This document shows positions 21,987 through 34,572 of a stretch of DNA of 64,000 nucleotides, piece after piece. The stretch spans positions 1,163,478 to 1,227,477 of the forward strand of contig NW_001865041.1 of NCBI RefSeq assembly GCF_000002865.3, read 5' to 3'. Positions within the stretch are counted from its first letter, which is position 1; each line of letters opens with the position of its first letter. Source of the DNA: Monosiga brevicollis MX1. Its lineage: Eukaryota > Opisthokonta > Choanoflagellata > Craspedida > Salpingoecidae. Below the pieces are notes generated by a model. The model saw only the letters and a list, made by a program, of their open reading frames with translations. It made no database searches and was not told where the DNA came from. The position numbers and the translations under genes are program-made.

Positions 21987-23395
21987 ATGGGCACTGCGGC
22001 GCCCTCGGGGGCAGCGGGCGGATCATCGGGGTTTCCCGTGCCACACTGGCCGCTTTTGCTGGCAGGGTTTGCCGTGCAGCTAGCTGGTGTCATCTACTCG
22101 ACAATTGTCCAGCTCTATGTCGTCAACGGCCTTGATCGCACTGCGTTCGTTTGTACTCCAGCTCCCGCAGATGTTCTGCTCGCGCCGCTCCGCGGCGGCC
22201 TCACTTTTCTGACCATGAGACACCTGCGCGTCTCCTTGTTTTCACTAGGTCTGAATTTGCCAGCGATATCTTTGCACTGCGTTATTTCGGCATGGCCTTG
22301 GTGGTGGCGCTGCTGGGATCGCTTGGCTCCATCTTTGGCGCTGGCCGAACTCTCCAAGGATCGCTGATTGCCAACGCCCTGAGCTTGGCCCTCATGGCCG
22401 TCACGTCCTACCACCCCTTTCGTTACAGCGTCGCCCTGGGAAGTGCCGTCTGCTCGCTGGGCATGGTGCAGGTGAACGCCCTTTTGCAGGCGGTTGGAAA
22501 GCACGACAAGCTCTTCCAAGCTCGCCTGAATGCCGAGTATCGCTTGTTGGCTTCGCTAGCCGCAGTCATCAGCCCCACCCTCACGACTGCCGTCATCCTT
22601 CGCCTCATTCCAGAGGGCTACTGGGCGGTTTTCCTCCTCACCGCTGCCATTTCACTTCTGGCCTGCGCGCTGTTGGACAAGCGATTCCTCAGTGCCGACC
22701 CTGATGCCCCGGCGTCTCAGAGCGGGACGTTGGCAGCCACGCGGACTCCCCAGACACCCACCCTCACGTTACGCACTCTGGTACAACCCTACGTTGACAT
22801 TTTCTCCGTCTCATCAGCTCGCTCGGCACTCCTGCACGTCTTCTTGATCTCCATGCCTTCGCATGTGGTGGGCACCTTCCTGTCCTCCCGCTACCGCCAA
22901 GTTGGAATGGACCCGACCTTTCAAGGCTACTGCATCTCTTTTGCTGCCGCTGCCTCAATCGTGTCCATCATGCAATCGCGCCATCTCCTCGAGTATTTCA
23001 CGCCTCGTCAGATGTATGCGCTCCTGGGAGGCATTAACGGTCTGGCCATCATCGCTCTGGGTTGCGTTGACAGCCATTGGTTACTTGGGGCCTTGAACGC
23101 TGTTTCCTTTTGTGTCAGCAAGGCCAGCACCATTGCCCTCTCCGTCTGGCTCTCGCAAGCCGTGGATCCGAGACTTCTGCCAGCCATGTTTGCTGTCGAA
23201 AAGTTCTTGGGTTGTTTCCTCCGCTACCTCGTCTCCGTCCTTCTCGGAATCGCGGCTTCACACATGGACCTTGCCCTCATCTTCGTGATCAATGGGGTCA
23301 TTGGTTTATCTGTCTGGTTCTTGGAAATCTGGCTCATGCGCGACTCTGTGGACCACCCCAAAACCATCCAACCAAGCAAGTCCAAGACGGCGTAG
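21987..23395 (+). CDS. Major-facilitator-type membrane transporter
   Basis: Multi-pass membrane protein of about 434 residues in two exons (21987-22144 and 22249-23395, phase 2, acceptor cactag). I count roughly 11-12 hydrophobic segments, including LLLAGFAVQLAGVIYSTIV, MALVVALLGSLGSIFGAG, LLASLAAVISPTLTTAVIL, VFLLTAAISLLACALL, GINGLAIIALGCVD and VINGVIGLSVWFLEIWL. A hydrophilic loop of about 45 residues (LDKRFLSADPDAPASQSG onward) separates the two halves, as in MFS carriers. The substrate cannot be told; no diagnostic signature was recognised. The near absence of introns is unlike most neighbours. Confidence 0.75.
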
Positions 23396-23589
23396 GCACA
23401 CCGAATGCCCCGCGCTCCTCGTGGGCGGCTTACCGTAACGCCGACAACAGGGACCCTTTGCCCACAGCTTGAACGTTAGAGAGAGTCTATCGTGTGATGG
23501 TACACACACTGTTTATGGAAAATCGATTATCATAGGCACTCAACACTGCGTCATAATAATAATGATAATGTACCCGGCGCTCCAAAGAA

Positions 23590-24525
23590 TCACTCAAACG
23601 AAACGCGCAAGGCTCCACGCCGCCCGCCGAGGGCGCGGAGCGCGCTGGGAAGAACCAGGCTTCGCAACGGCCCTGGTGCGGCCTCACAAGCGTCAAGCAT
23701 TTGCTGCAACCCTTGTGCAGTGAGAGCGGGGTTGCCGTACAGCACCAATTCACGCAAAGCTGGCCCATGACAAGCGGCTTGGATCAGGCTCACCGCATCG
23801 GTGTTGCTCAAACAGTTGTGGCTGAGCGTGAGGCTCTCCAATTTGGGCTCACATGCCTCAAGTACGTCGCAAAAACTTTTCAGCCCACTCAACTCGTTAT
23901 TTTCTAGGCCTAGCTCGAGAAGTCCAGGGCGGGCGCGCAGCAAACGGGCCAGAAGGCTGTCGCACTTTGAGGCGACGTGCGGATCATGCAATTGATTGCT
24001 GCGGAAGCTGAGATATTCAAGTGGTGGATCTCGTGCCAGCTCCAGCTGCGCGACAAGGTACTCTAACCCCCGTGCGGTAATCTGGTTGTTACTCAGAGAC
24101 AAATGGGTCAAGTGGGGAACATCTCCAAGACCGATGGCCAGGCGACGTAGCCCTACAAACATGAGCAGCATGGACACTTGTCATGTGGGACCCGGCGCAC
24201 GGCGCACGGGGTGAGAGATCAACCCCATCTGTCCCGTCGATGAGCCGGGGCGAACCTTTATCTCCAAGGCAGCAGTGGCTGAGCCAGAGGTGACGAACAT
24301 GCTGCGCCAAGCTCACCTACTGGGGTTAATCAAGTTCAACATGACGGGCAACCACTGACAGAGAGGCAGGGGCGCTGCACGCACGCCCTTGAAATGGCGA
24401 CACACCTGCCTGGCGACAACCTCGACCTCCATCGGTTGAAGCGGGTGCTGTCGCAAATCAACATCCTCATCTTTCTCGGCCGCGGCCGTCCGAAAGGCTG
24501 CCAGAATCGCTGGAACCGCGGTCAT
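23590..24525 (-). CDS. Leucine-rich-repeat protein of the ribonuclease-inhibitor type
   Basis: Three exons (24525-24385, 24301-24256, 24152-23590) in phases 0 and 1, about 249 residues. After MTAVPAILAAFRTAAAEKDE and a helical lead, LRR units of 28-30 residues follow: VRHLWLSHCCLGDKGLRRL, LTHLSLSNNQITARGLEYL, LEYLSFRSNQLHDPHVA, LLELGLENNELSGLKSF, LESLTLSHNCLSNTDAV and LRELVLYGNPALTAQGL. The LxLSxNxL-x-GL pattern is the RNI/NLR-type repeat, usually a protein-binding scaffold. No signal peptide or other domain is visible, so it is probably cytosolic. The partner is unknown. It is convergent with the transporter and head to head with the PWWP gene across a GAGA repeat. Confidence 0.8.
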
Positions 24526-24540
24526 CGAGGCTGCGGCGTT

Positions 24541-24815
24541 GTCGGAAAGAGAGAGAGCAGAGAGAGAGGAGGAGAAGAGAGAAGAGAGAGAAGTGAATTG
24601 GTTTGGAGAGAAGAGAGAAGAAGAGAAGAGAGAAGAGAGAGAAGAGAGAAGAGAGAGAAGAGAGAGAAGAGAGAAGAGAGAAGAGAGAAGAGAGAAGAGA
24701 GAGAAGAGAGAAGAGAGAGAAGAGAGAAGAGAGAGAGAAGAGAGTGAAGAGAGTAGAGAGAGAAGAGAGAGAAGAGAGAGAAGAGAGAGAAGAGAGAAGA
24801 GAGAAGAGACAACAC
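24541..24815. repeat. GAGAGAAGA microsatellite between divergent LRR and PWWP genes
   Basis: About 275 bases of almost pure purine made of AGAGAGAAG and AGAGAA units with minor breaks (TGAATTGGTTTGG at about 24593-24606). It gives meaningless Arg/Glu and Leu/Ser frames. Confidence 0.95.
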
Positions 24816-25002
24816 GAAGCAAAGACTTAAAAAAAAAAACGGTCAAGGCCTCACACGTTGTCTTTCAGTCTGCGTTGATCATTTTCCGGCTCTTTCGGGC
24901 GACTATTGCATTTCTCGCTCTTATTGGCGTGATCTGCCTTCCTTTTGCGTTCTTCTGAGCCCATCCTGTTCTTGTTGTTGGACGACAAGGGTATTGATCA
25001 CC

Positions 25003-27580
25003 ATGGATTCAGACGCCGACTTTCCCTTGGGCACCAAGGTGCTCGCCAAGTACTCGGGCAAGCACTATCCTGCAGTGGTATGTTCCCGCTGCATTGCTGC
25101 CCGTCTCATGGCATCTGGCTGCATTCGTCCACTCAGCTCATGACCCGTGTGCCCCGGGGGATCATTGCACAAACAGGTGGTGCGGCCCAACGCGACGCAA
25201 AGCCGCGTCGATCACAAGGAAGGGCAGTTCTTTGTTTTCTACTTTGCCCAACCACCGGCCTGGTCTTATGGCTATCACAACAAGACGGATCTCACGGCCA
25301 TTGATAGCGATGCTGCCGCCAAGATCATTGCCAAGGTGTGCCGTCCTCCCGGATAGGCGTTTTAGCATCTCTTCTTGCTAATAAAACTAGATCTTGACAA
25401 TCATCCGTCACCTTTGCTTGACGGCCTGTCACTGAACTGACGACCCAATATCCCGGTCACTGTACAATTTTGTGCGCATAGAGCAAGACCAAGGTCTTTC
25501 TCAAGGCCATGAAGGAGCTCAACGACGACAGCAAGCAGCCGCCCGAGTAAGGCACACATAACAAGTCGCATTTGAGCTTGCTGCTTACCAATGGCTTTCG
25601 GATGTAGAGCGTGCCTGACCATGCCTTTGGTTTGACGGTCGTCAGAGCTCATCCTTTCACCCTGACGCCTGCTTGTGGATGTAGAATGGCTCCTGATGCC
25701 AATGAGGACGCCGAGAGTGAGGAGGAAGAGGAAAGCGAGGAAAGCGAGGAAAGCGAGGAGGAAGAGGAAGCATCGTCAGCCTCAGAGTCCGAGGAAGAGG
25801 CGAAGAAACCAAGCAAGAAGGCCCCCACAAAGGCCCCCGCGAAGCGCCCGGCCGCCAGCAAGCCAAAGTCCAAGCCCAACGCCAAGGCTCGTAAAAGTGC
25901 CGCGCTTTCAGATAGCGATGATGACGATGATCAAGCTGCCGCGCCGCCCAAACGTGCCAAGGCCAAGGCTGCGCCAAAGTCCTCAGCGAGCAAGGTGTGC
26001 ATGTCGCCTCACACGCCGCCCAACCTTTGAACCCCATGCCTCACAAGCGCGTGTGTGGCTGCTGGGGCTCGAGGCATCGCAGGCTAAGCGCAGCTCAACC
26101 ACAGTCGGGTCGGCCAGTATGCTTCTTTCGGACAGCAGTGATGATGAGGCTGTGGTTGGTCTTCTTCTCGAGGCTCTTGCAGGTTCTGCTTGCATGCTCA
26201 CGTCATTGTCACGTCACCCAAATTTTCCACCATTGCCTTGACCGCCTCCCCCATGATAGAGCAAGCCGAAGACACCCAAAATCCAGGCTCAGCCCAGTAT
26301 GTTTGCAACCGCTTCGCCCAGCACTTTGGCATGCACAGCACCGTGACGCGACATTCTCATTCATGGCCACGCTGTTTCAGCTCAAAAAACCACCATCATT
26401 TCGGCGTTGCCCGAGATCTCATCCAGTGAGGATGAGGTCGAAGACGATGAGCCAAAGTCAAAGCCCTCAAAGCCTTCAAAACCCGCACCGACCAAAGCTG
26501 AACCCAAGGCCAAGGCCAAGGCTGAGCCCAAACCCAAGGCCGACGCCAAGCCCAAGAGCAAGGCAGAAAAGCCTGCCAAGCCTGCCTCTAAAGCCAAGAC
26601 GCCGTGCGTAGCTTTGACGACTTGCTTCTGTTGCACACATCGGCGCATGGCGGCAGCAGGGCGTTCAATCCACATTTGCTCATCTTTTGTTTGCTTCTGA
26701 CAGCACAAAACCGCCGCGACCTTTGGCCCCTGCTCCTGGTAAGTTTGGGTAACCAGCGGGCTGCCGCTTCGCTTAACGCGCGTGACTTTTGATATGCGCA
26801 GGACTCCAGCGAGCCCTTGACCCGATGCATCATGCCGGTTTGCATTGTGGCGTTAGATGTTGAGCATCAAATGAAGGCGTTTGCCAAGGAGCTCATGACA
26901 TCTCTGCCCAAGGACAGCCCCGTGAGTAGCCGCGCCGGCTTGAGTGGGGGTTTGACTTGATTTGTCGCCCTCTCATTTGACCGGGCTACACCGGTTAGAA
27001 CATTCCGGGGGCATTGGCAGCCCTGGACAAGTTGGATGCTCTGAATTGCAAGGCTTCAACCTTGATGCAGCAGGCTGATATCATCAAGGTCGTCAAACAG
27101 GTCAGCTGACAACAGTGCCGTGCTACCTTGCTCCATGCAAGCGTTGCTTCATCGTGGCGGCTCTCCCTGCGTTCATGACATTAGGTGGGCAAACACTCGA
27201 ATGAAAAGGTGTCCGCTAAAGCCAAAGCGCTCTGCCACAAGTGGAAGGACATGGCTGCCAAATCTCTGCAGGCCGCCTCAGCTTCGGCCTCGAATGGCTC
27301 GGTGCCACCAAAGTCGGCTGGTGCAGCCGATCCGCCTAAATCAGCACCCGCAAAGCCCAATGAAGTTCCACAGGCGTCAGGGCCATCAGAGCCCCCCAAA
27401 TCGGCGCCTCCAAAGGCGGCCGACGCTTCGGCTTCTTCCGAAGGCGCTGGTGCTTCGGCTTCTTCCAAGCCAACCGATACTGACGCAGCACCCTCTCCCA
27501 AGCCGACTGACGACCTTCCGTCTGACACGGCCGAAGTGCCAAAAAGCGAAACGACGGCAACACCAACGACCTCGGCTTAG
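25003..27580 (+). CDS. LEDGF/HRP2-like chromatin protein with PWWP and IBD domains
   Basis: PWWP proteins of this family read methylated H3K36 and recruit partners through a C-terminal TFIIS-N-like integrase-binding domain (IBD). Eleven exons close in frame for 511 residues: 25003-25077, 25177-25335, 25482-25546, 25685-25994, 26083-26151, 26260-26296, 26381-26603, 26704-26738, 26857-26921, 26999-27100 and 27185-27580. The PWWP domain starts FPLGTKVLAKYSGKHYPAVV and contains FFVFYFAQPPAWSY. A long acidic then Lys/Pro-rich linker follows, with SDSDD- and SSED-type casein-kinase-like patches. The IBD is MKAFAKELMTSLPK, then ALAALDKLDALNC, TLMQQADIIKVVKQ and KAKALCHKWKDMA, matching LEDGF helices in order. 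A Pro/Ala/Ser tail ends it. It is orthologous to the PSIP1/HDGFL2 stem rather than to either gene. The acceptor at 26857 was picked by phase; another at 26803 would break the frame. Confidence 0.87.
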
Positions 27581-27826
27581 TCTTAATGACACTTTTTCAG
27601 CAATTAACTGGTGCCAAAGTGAATTTTCACTCGGTCGGGTGTCGTGTGGGCATGCCGGGGGACGCGCGTGTATGTGTGTGTGTGTATGTGGGATATGCGA
27701 ATTGTCACATGCTGCCCTTGTGTTCATCCCACCCAACTTTGTCCTTCTGAGCATTTTTGCGAGGCCTGCAGCTCTGATCTGATGCTCCGCGACACCAAAA
27801 CTTGTTTTATCACATGAATTTACGTT

Positions 27827-28904
27827 TCAGTCAAAGCCATACCCACCTTGCGCCGATTGTTGTCGTAACAGTCGCTTCTCCTCCTCTACATAGCTCTTGC
27901 CACCTACAGGTGATGTGAACCATGACGAATTGATGAGTGATAATTGACATCCACACAAGCCTTAAAAGTGCTGGCAGAGCTCGAGAAACCCAAACACCCC
28001 CAACGGATGAACTGGTGCGTGCAAAGTGCGTGCGAAACGTACGGCTCGTTTGACCCAAATCTCGCTTGCGCTTTTCCTTGCTATTGAAGTTGGATGCCTT
28101 TCGGGAGGAATCGTGTCCGGCTTTGTCTTCGCTGTCATCGTCTTTGACCATGTAGGCTCGATACTCCTCGTCCTCAGGCTCCACCTTGTGATACTGGTAG
28201 GTCGAGCTCATGGCTTGTGCTGCTGCCGTGATCTCATTGACTAGGCCGCTGTTCTTGGCCGCCATGGCCTGTGCTCGCTCTGCCTGGCACCCCCCCAAAA
28301 GCACCACGAGTCGACACACGATGAGAACTGCCGTCAGATAAATCTCAGGCCCTTTGGAATCTCCTTGCATTGTCTGCGCGTGAACGACCAACCTTTTCTT
28401 GAACTCGCTTGGCTGAGGGTGCACGCTTGACAAACACCTTGGCCTTGGGCTCAATGCGGGTGTCAAAGGTCTCGACATGCCGCCCCGCGTAGAGGCCACG
28501 CGTGTCCAGGTAGGAGGGGCCGGATTGCCTGCCAGCCAAGAGTTCGTCCACGCCGGGCAGTGCAGGTGCTGGCTCGCCGTCGTCTCCACGCTTGGCACGC
28601 TTGCCCTCACCCTCACCGTTTCCCGCGCTGTCCTCGTCGTCGCTGTCTTTGGGTTTTACACCCAATCATGCACACAAACATGTGCGATTATCATTTTCAG
28701 GGCGCTGTGATGAGAGAAGCCTCGAGGGCACCTCCTTTGAGCAAGAGAACGGCCAGCAAGGTGCTTACCAGAAAGGTCTACATTGTCCACATTACCAAAA
28801 AAGCCCAAGCCAAGGTCTCCTCCTTCTTCCTCTTCCTCCTCCTCCTCCTCCTCCACCTCCACATGATCCACCGCCTTTGCCGCCGCCATTGACCGGGTCG
28901 CCAT
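27827..28904 (-). CDS. Conserved acidic/basic hypothetical protein, 222 residues
   Basis: Four exons (28904-28796, 28646-28393, 28283-28055, 27903-27827) close in frame. An acidic N-terminus with a Glu run ends in DLGLGFFDSDDED. A conserved-looking block PALPGVDELLAGRQSG-PSYL follows, then a FVKRA patch, an Ala-rich helix (AMAAKNSGLVNEITAAAQAM) and a KEKRKRD basic cluster. It finishes with SYVEEEKRLLRQQ and a terminal GYGFD. The LPG-DEL block recalls the UPF0690 (C1orf52) family, but I am not sure. The basic clusters suggest a nuclear protein (inference). It is head to head with the TECPR1-like gene. The final acceptor ctgtag at 27904 fits phase 1 and gives the charged C-terminus. Confidence 0.68.
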
Positions 28905-29502
28905 CCTGATCAGTGTGTGTGTCTCTGTATCTGTGTCTCTGTGTGTGTGTGTACAGAAATGAAAATCCGCGCAAACGTTGTCAGATAAAATGAGGTATTG
29001 TCAGATAAAATGAGGTATTGTCAGATAAAATGAGGTATTGTCAGATAAAAGTGGCTCTTTACCTCCAGTCTGGAACAAGTGCAGTTTGAGTCCCTCCTCT
29101 CTCCTTGTGAAGCTGCTGCTGGTGGTGCTGAAGCTGGTGGTGCTGGTGCTGGTGCATCTCGGCCGTTGCCTCTGTTCGCAGTTCACGCAAACTCGGGCTG
29201 TGCCGTTGTTACACACCCGCATTTTGATCGTGTCCCATTCATTGCCTGGTTCGGCTTGTGATTGTGACCAAGGCTTGTTTTATTCCTTCTGGATTGAAAT
29301 TGGAACGGGCTTGATCGCTCATCGCTGAGCGCTACGACCAGCCTGCCTTCCGACGCGGGGCACCATGGGCTGAACACCTTGCACAGGACGCTGCCGATTG
29401 ATCTAGGTGCTTGAGCGTCGCCTGTGCGCCTTGATCTGACTGCCTGCTTGCCTTGTTCACGCTGTACACCGAGCAAACTTGGGTACCAGTACAGTCGTCG
29501 TC
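28905..29502. promoter_or_regulatory. Divergent upstream region with GT run and 20-base tandem repeat
   Basis: About 600 bases between divergent starts. It holds a GT/CTGT run (28910-28952), a 20-base tandem repeat (28979-29050) containing TGTCAGA, and a GCTGGTGGT run near 29111-29152. No exon was identified. Confidence 0.45.
28979..29050. repeat. 20-base tandem repeat, about 3.6 copies, containing TGTCAGATAAAA
   Basis: Adjacent exact copies of TGTCAGATAAAATGAGGTAT, without spacers. TGTCAGA is the complement of the TCTGACA motif seen in other intergenic regions here. Confidence 0.9.
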
Positions 29503-32500
29503 ATGGCGCTAGAAGCGCGAGATGGGGGCCTACAAGTCCTGGCCCCACCTCGCAGCAACTGGTTTCGCCAATCCGAGGCCAGTGACATTGTTGCGGTCGA
29601 TACCGACGGCACTTTGCACGTGGCATGCTTGCGCGGCCCTCACTTGCTCTGGACCCGAAACACTGGGTTTTCGAAATCGGTTGGTGACCAGCTACCCTGC
29701 ACTGACTTTGTCGATTGCTTCCGTGCAGACTCACCTTGTCATCTCCATCACTTTATCAGGTGGCTCAAGTGGCTAGCTTTGATCAACAACTCTGGCTCAT
29801 TGATAAGCAAGGCCAAATGTGGGTCAAAGTGCGCCCGGGGCTTCCAGTTACAAAGGTGGCTCGACCGCTAGTACGTTTCCACCCGTCATCATGCACTTCC
29901 TGTACCCAGCTTGATTCGCCTTCTTATGACCTGCACGCTCTGCTCTTGGTCAGTCGGTTCAAGTCATTCGCCGCAACTACGAGTTTCAATACTGGCGTGG
30001 GCGATGGAATCGCTCGCGCTTCTTTGATGAGGCCCGCCGCGAACTTTCTCGAGAGCAAGCCTTTGAGGACATTGACATCACTCGGTGGACCTCCCGCCCC
30101 TGGCATTTGGCCGATGGTGCGTGCGTCGCGAACAGGTGCACATGTCTCTCGATTGCCTTTGGTCAGCATACTTATTGTCGGCGTGCGTGCGATGCCGCAC
30201 ACACGTTTGAACGTAGACGTGCCATCTGATGCCGATGGCTGGACCTATGGTACCAGTGCAGTTGGCGCGCTGAGTGCCTCGGCAGGCCGGTAATGCAAAA
30301 ACTCCTTGCTTCTTGACTTGTTCGTGCTGCACAAGGCAATGAGCAAAGAGGCTCACACCACCAATGCGGTCCCTGCCCTCGTTGCTAGATTTGATACTGT
30401 GCGGCGACGGTGCTGGGTGACAACACGGCAGGTGACCGATCGACAAGCCTACTTTGCTCGTGTAGCTGCTACGTTTGACCCAGCTGATGTCGCCATTGCC
30501 AAAAACACTGTCTGTGTTCTGGGACGTGATTGGACGGTGCGTCGTCCATTGCTTGCGCCTCTTGCCGAATCAAATTACTTTTGGGGCTTTTGATTGGATG
30601 TGCAGTCTTTTTGTCACGCTTATCACCTTGCCCACACTTTGCGTTCGTGGTGACGATCCCTAGGTCTACGTGCGCTGGGGCATCAGCGATGTAGAGCCCG
30701 AAGGCCGCGAATGGATTCCACTCACCGAACTTCCCAAGGTAGCGGTGGAGCCTTACCTGGGTCCAGGGCGAATTTCGGCTTCGGTTGACGGGAAATTGGC
30801 CATAGCTGCTCCGGACGGAACCGTGTATGTGACGCGCCTTCCCGAACTTCGCCGCACAGTGGCCTTGACGCCCGGCTCGATGCATGTCGAGAACGGCCAT
30901 CTCCGAGAGCTACTGGGTGACCGAGCTTCCCGCTATGACGTTGTGTGGACTCAAGTACCTTCGGATGTACCGATGCGCTCAGTTGTCTGCAGTTGCAACC
31001 TGCTTGTTGGGCTCGGTGTGGATGGTATCGTGTATGCGGCGTCGGATGCTCTGCGACAGCAGTGGGACCCCGCTTTTACGCCCAGCCTGCTGTGGAACCC
31101 CTTGGCTGACCCACGCCGAGACGTCAGCACCAACTGGGGTCTGATTGAGCAAGAAGCAGCTCACAATGCGCTTTCTGAAAGCGTTTACTCCACTTCTGGC
31201 GGTCCTGATGACGATGGCGCCTCTGTCTCGTTGCATCCAGACGAGCAAGGGCTTCAGGAAGGGCCAAGTAGAGAGGATCAATCCTCACCCTCTGCTGATG
31301 ACCCCTTTGAGCCATCCCACTCTGCCCTATCTGCACCCGAAGGCGACATCACCACACCGGCCGTGTACAACCTCCGCAACTACCTCTATCGCGCTCACCT
31401 TCGCGCCGATCAAGACGGGCAATTTGAGCAGGCTCTTGTGCAAGAGCCCGAGCGAGACGAGACCCCACTCACGGGCCTGTCTCTCAGTCAGCACACGAAA
31501 CGCGGGTTCTTGGTTGCAATCACGGCGGCCGGACGCATATATGGGCGTTTTGGAACAGATGCGCATGCCATGGGCAACGTCTGGGTACAGCTGCAACCAG
31601 ACTCTTCGCATGGTACACCTATCCGCTTTCGAAGTCTAGACTTGGGAAACATTGGTGCGATCGATGACCGGGTTTTGCCTGTACGCTTCGAGCCGACGTG
31701 GCGGGAGAGCATCATCAGCCAGGTAAGTTGTGCCTTAGCATCTTGGCATGGGATTGGTGAGCTTCGTGGCTTGCGAGGTTGCATGGCAGGTTGACAGTGG
31801 GGCAAGGGGGAAGGCAAGGTACCTCCTCGCCAGTGGTGCGAAACTTTGTAGTTTGGGAGTAAATGGGCCATTTGACGGGCACCCGCCTCATGATCGCTTG
31901 TTCACGCACTGTCATAGCTGCGTCTCTCAGCCGTGCCTCGCCAAGTGCAGCCCAACACACGACTGCAATATGTCCCACTCGTGCTGACGGACACCTCCAC
32001 TGCGCTGCGGACCAATGTCACGCTCATTCGGCACGGCTTGACTCAGCGACGCATCATTGCAGCTGATGTGACAAGTGGTCGTTTGACCATTCTCGTGCCT
32101 GCTGTGGGGGGCGAGCCCGAGCGCGTGCAAACCGCCATCTCCTTTGACCACATTACCGAAGTGACGGTCGGTTCAGCCCCGCTTCAGCTGGCCGGCACTT
32201 CCAGCAGCAGCTCGGACCAGCGCAATCATGCGCATCTCCACATTTTAACCCAGGATGAAGACTACTCAACACTGGAGATTCAATTCTTTGAGGTCCGGGA
32301 GATGCGTGCTTGGCGCATTTTCTTATTTCGCTTCTGTGCTACCTTGCAACGCTCGGTACAAGACCAGGAGGCGCATCGCATGGCCCGGCGCCTGCGACGC
32401 TCGTTCAGCCGCCATTTGCGCCATCCCGCACGAGCCGCTCAAACCAATTTGGAGCGCTGGTTTTCGGTCGTGGATGAGGACACTGCCCCGCTACGCCCTG

Positions 32501-33540
32501 CGCCCGCACTGCCTGCCTGTATTTGGGCCATTGACATCTCACAACGCGTGTGGGTGGCCAACCTTGAGGAGCGACCGGGCCACGTCCGTGATCACTTACA
32601 GTTTCACGTGCTCGATGGCCCGCTCCCAACCGAGCCACAGGGACGTCGACCGGTCAATCTGCTGCACATCAGTGCAGGGCCCCAGGGCTTGGTGTGTGTC
32701 ACCACCGACAAGGGTCAGGTGTACGTCCTCGTGCGTGAACATGCGCCCCAGGAAGCTGCCCACCCATTTGCTGCCGACATGAGCCTGAAGAGTTGTGGTT
32801 GGGTTCAGATCCCCAAGCATCAGCGCTTTCTGCGTGGCGGTGATGAGCTGCGCATCATTCAAGCCGTTCTGGCTCCGCACGGGTGCTGGTGCCTCACAAA
32901 CGCGGGCACGGTACTGGTGCGAACTAATGTTGGGTGGGACTCTCCCACTGGTCGGGCGTGGATTACGATTGAGTGCGACGCCCGTATCATGGGCATCTCA
33001 TACGGCTGTGGCGTCATAATGGCCGTCACTACCAAGGGGCGTGTGTATACACGGGCCGGATTTTCACATAGACATCGCTACGGCACGTTTTGGGAGGATC
33101 AGAGTACGGCCATCGCCACTGGCGTCATTGGAACCATGCGCCCGGATCCCCTCTTCCGGAAAGATCGCCACGAAGCAGCCGTGCGGGCTCGGCACGTTGC
33201 CCAGGAGCACGAACGTCAACTTCGCTCCGCGCAGCGCCAAGATCGCCGTCGCCGTAGTCGCTCCAGTACCATCACCAACCTGGAAGAATGCCTGCAAGAG
33301 GACAACAACAGCATGTTGATGCAGATAGCTCATGGCAAGGGTGCGGTGACCACTTTGTTCAAATCGGTCAAGGAGAATGGCAACCCGGACGAGCTGGCAA
33401 CGGCTGTGCGCTACGGCCAGCGCGACATTTACGGTGCCATCTTCTGGGCGACTCCAAAAGTTGAGAGCTTTCTCGAAGTGCACCAGGTAGGCTGAACTGC
33501 CTTTGCCCACACACATGTCTGCACCAGTGCCGGTTGCGTG

Positions 33541-33575
<35 letters not shown>

Positions 33576-34508
33576 TTTTTTTGTTTTTGTCTGTGCGGTG
33601 CAACATGTACCTGCGTAGAGCCTTGTCAGGTAGGCCGTGTCTCATTTGTTAAAGTCATCGGCTGGTGCTGTACAACAATCGTAGCTATCTATTGATGATG
33701 CCGATACGCTCTGGGTGGTCAGCTTAAGAGGAGACCTGTACAAGTCCCGGTACGTTGTGATCCGCCCGTAAAGCTGTGCCCGGATCGAATCTTGAGCCCG
33801 ACCCAGAGGTTGGCCTTTGTCTAGCTCGTGAGTGCGAAACAAGAGCAGACACAGAAGCAACTGCTCACGCTTTTGTCCAATGATGTACCTGGTCCACAGA
33901 GAGGCAAAGGATACATCTGCGGCACAAAGCCCTAAAAGCATTGTGCTGGGCAACACCCAGCTCGACTTGCAGACCTGCCAAGATGCAGCATCCGACGAGC
34001 CCCTCCATTTCCTTTGGGTGGATGCATCAGCAGCCGTTTCGAGTTTGCGTTCGGTCAATGATGCCATCGCCTCGCTAAACCTGCAAGCACGGCACTCGCG
34101 CATGGGCCTGCGAACGCTGCGCCGTCTGCAGCGTGTGCAAAGGATTGTCGCTGACTATATCGAACGCTCACCACTCAAGTGGAGCAATGCTTGCAGCAGC
34201 ATTTACATTCGTGACTACGGTTGGCGTGTTGATAACCCTTTCCCCTTATTCTCGGCCGGCTTTTTTCCACAGAGTATCGGGTGCTCATCATTTGCCGTTC
34301 TGCATGCTTGCACCCGCATACAGTGGCAGTGCGATGCTTGGACGGAATCTGGAGGCGCGGGCGCGTGGGTAGTGTCAAGTGGGATGAAGGTTTTCATGAG
34401 GACGGAGCGGTCACCAGTGCGACCGTCAAGACACCCTTCTTTCTGGTCACGCTGATCATTTCGCCCGAGCATCTCCACGTGGATTCGTAAGAGCACTTTG
34501 CTTTTTAC

Positions 34509-34572
<64 letters not shown>

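Noticed and set aside
24302-24330. Intron boundary AGTAG/gtgagc in the LRR gene
   Set aside because: It would leave an intron of 15 bases and put the next exon out of frame. The donor at 24384 gives a normal intron and keeps the frame.
24313-24846. Leu/Ser and Arg/Glu open frames
   Set aside because: Produced by the GAGAGAAGA repeat. Only the minus-strand part from 24525 belongs to the LRR gene.
26803-26856. Earlier acceptor for the IBD exon of the PWWP gene
   Set aside because: Its phase does not match the preceding exon, whereas the acceptor ending at 26856 does.
28979-29050. Possible CRISPR-like array of direct repeats
   Set aside because: The copies are directly adjacent with no spacers and the genome is eukaryotic. 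It is a plain tandem repeat.
33490-33960. Split of the TECPR1-like gene into two genes
   Set aside because: Exons 33685-33749, 33833-33884 and 33961-34210 join in matching phase and include another tectonin strand, so one gene is the simpler reading, though not proven.
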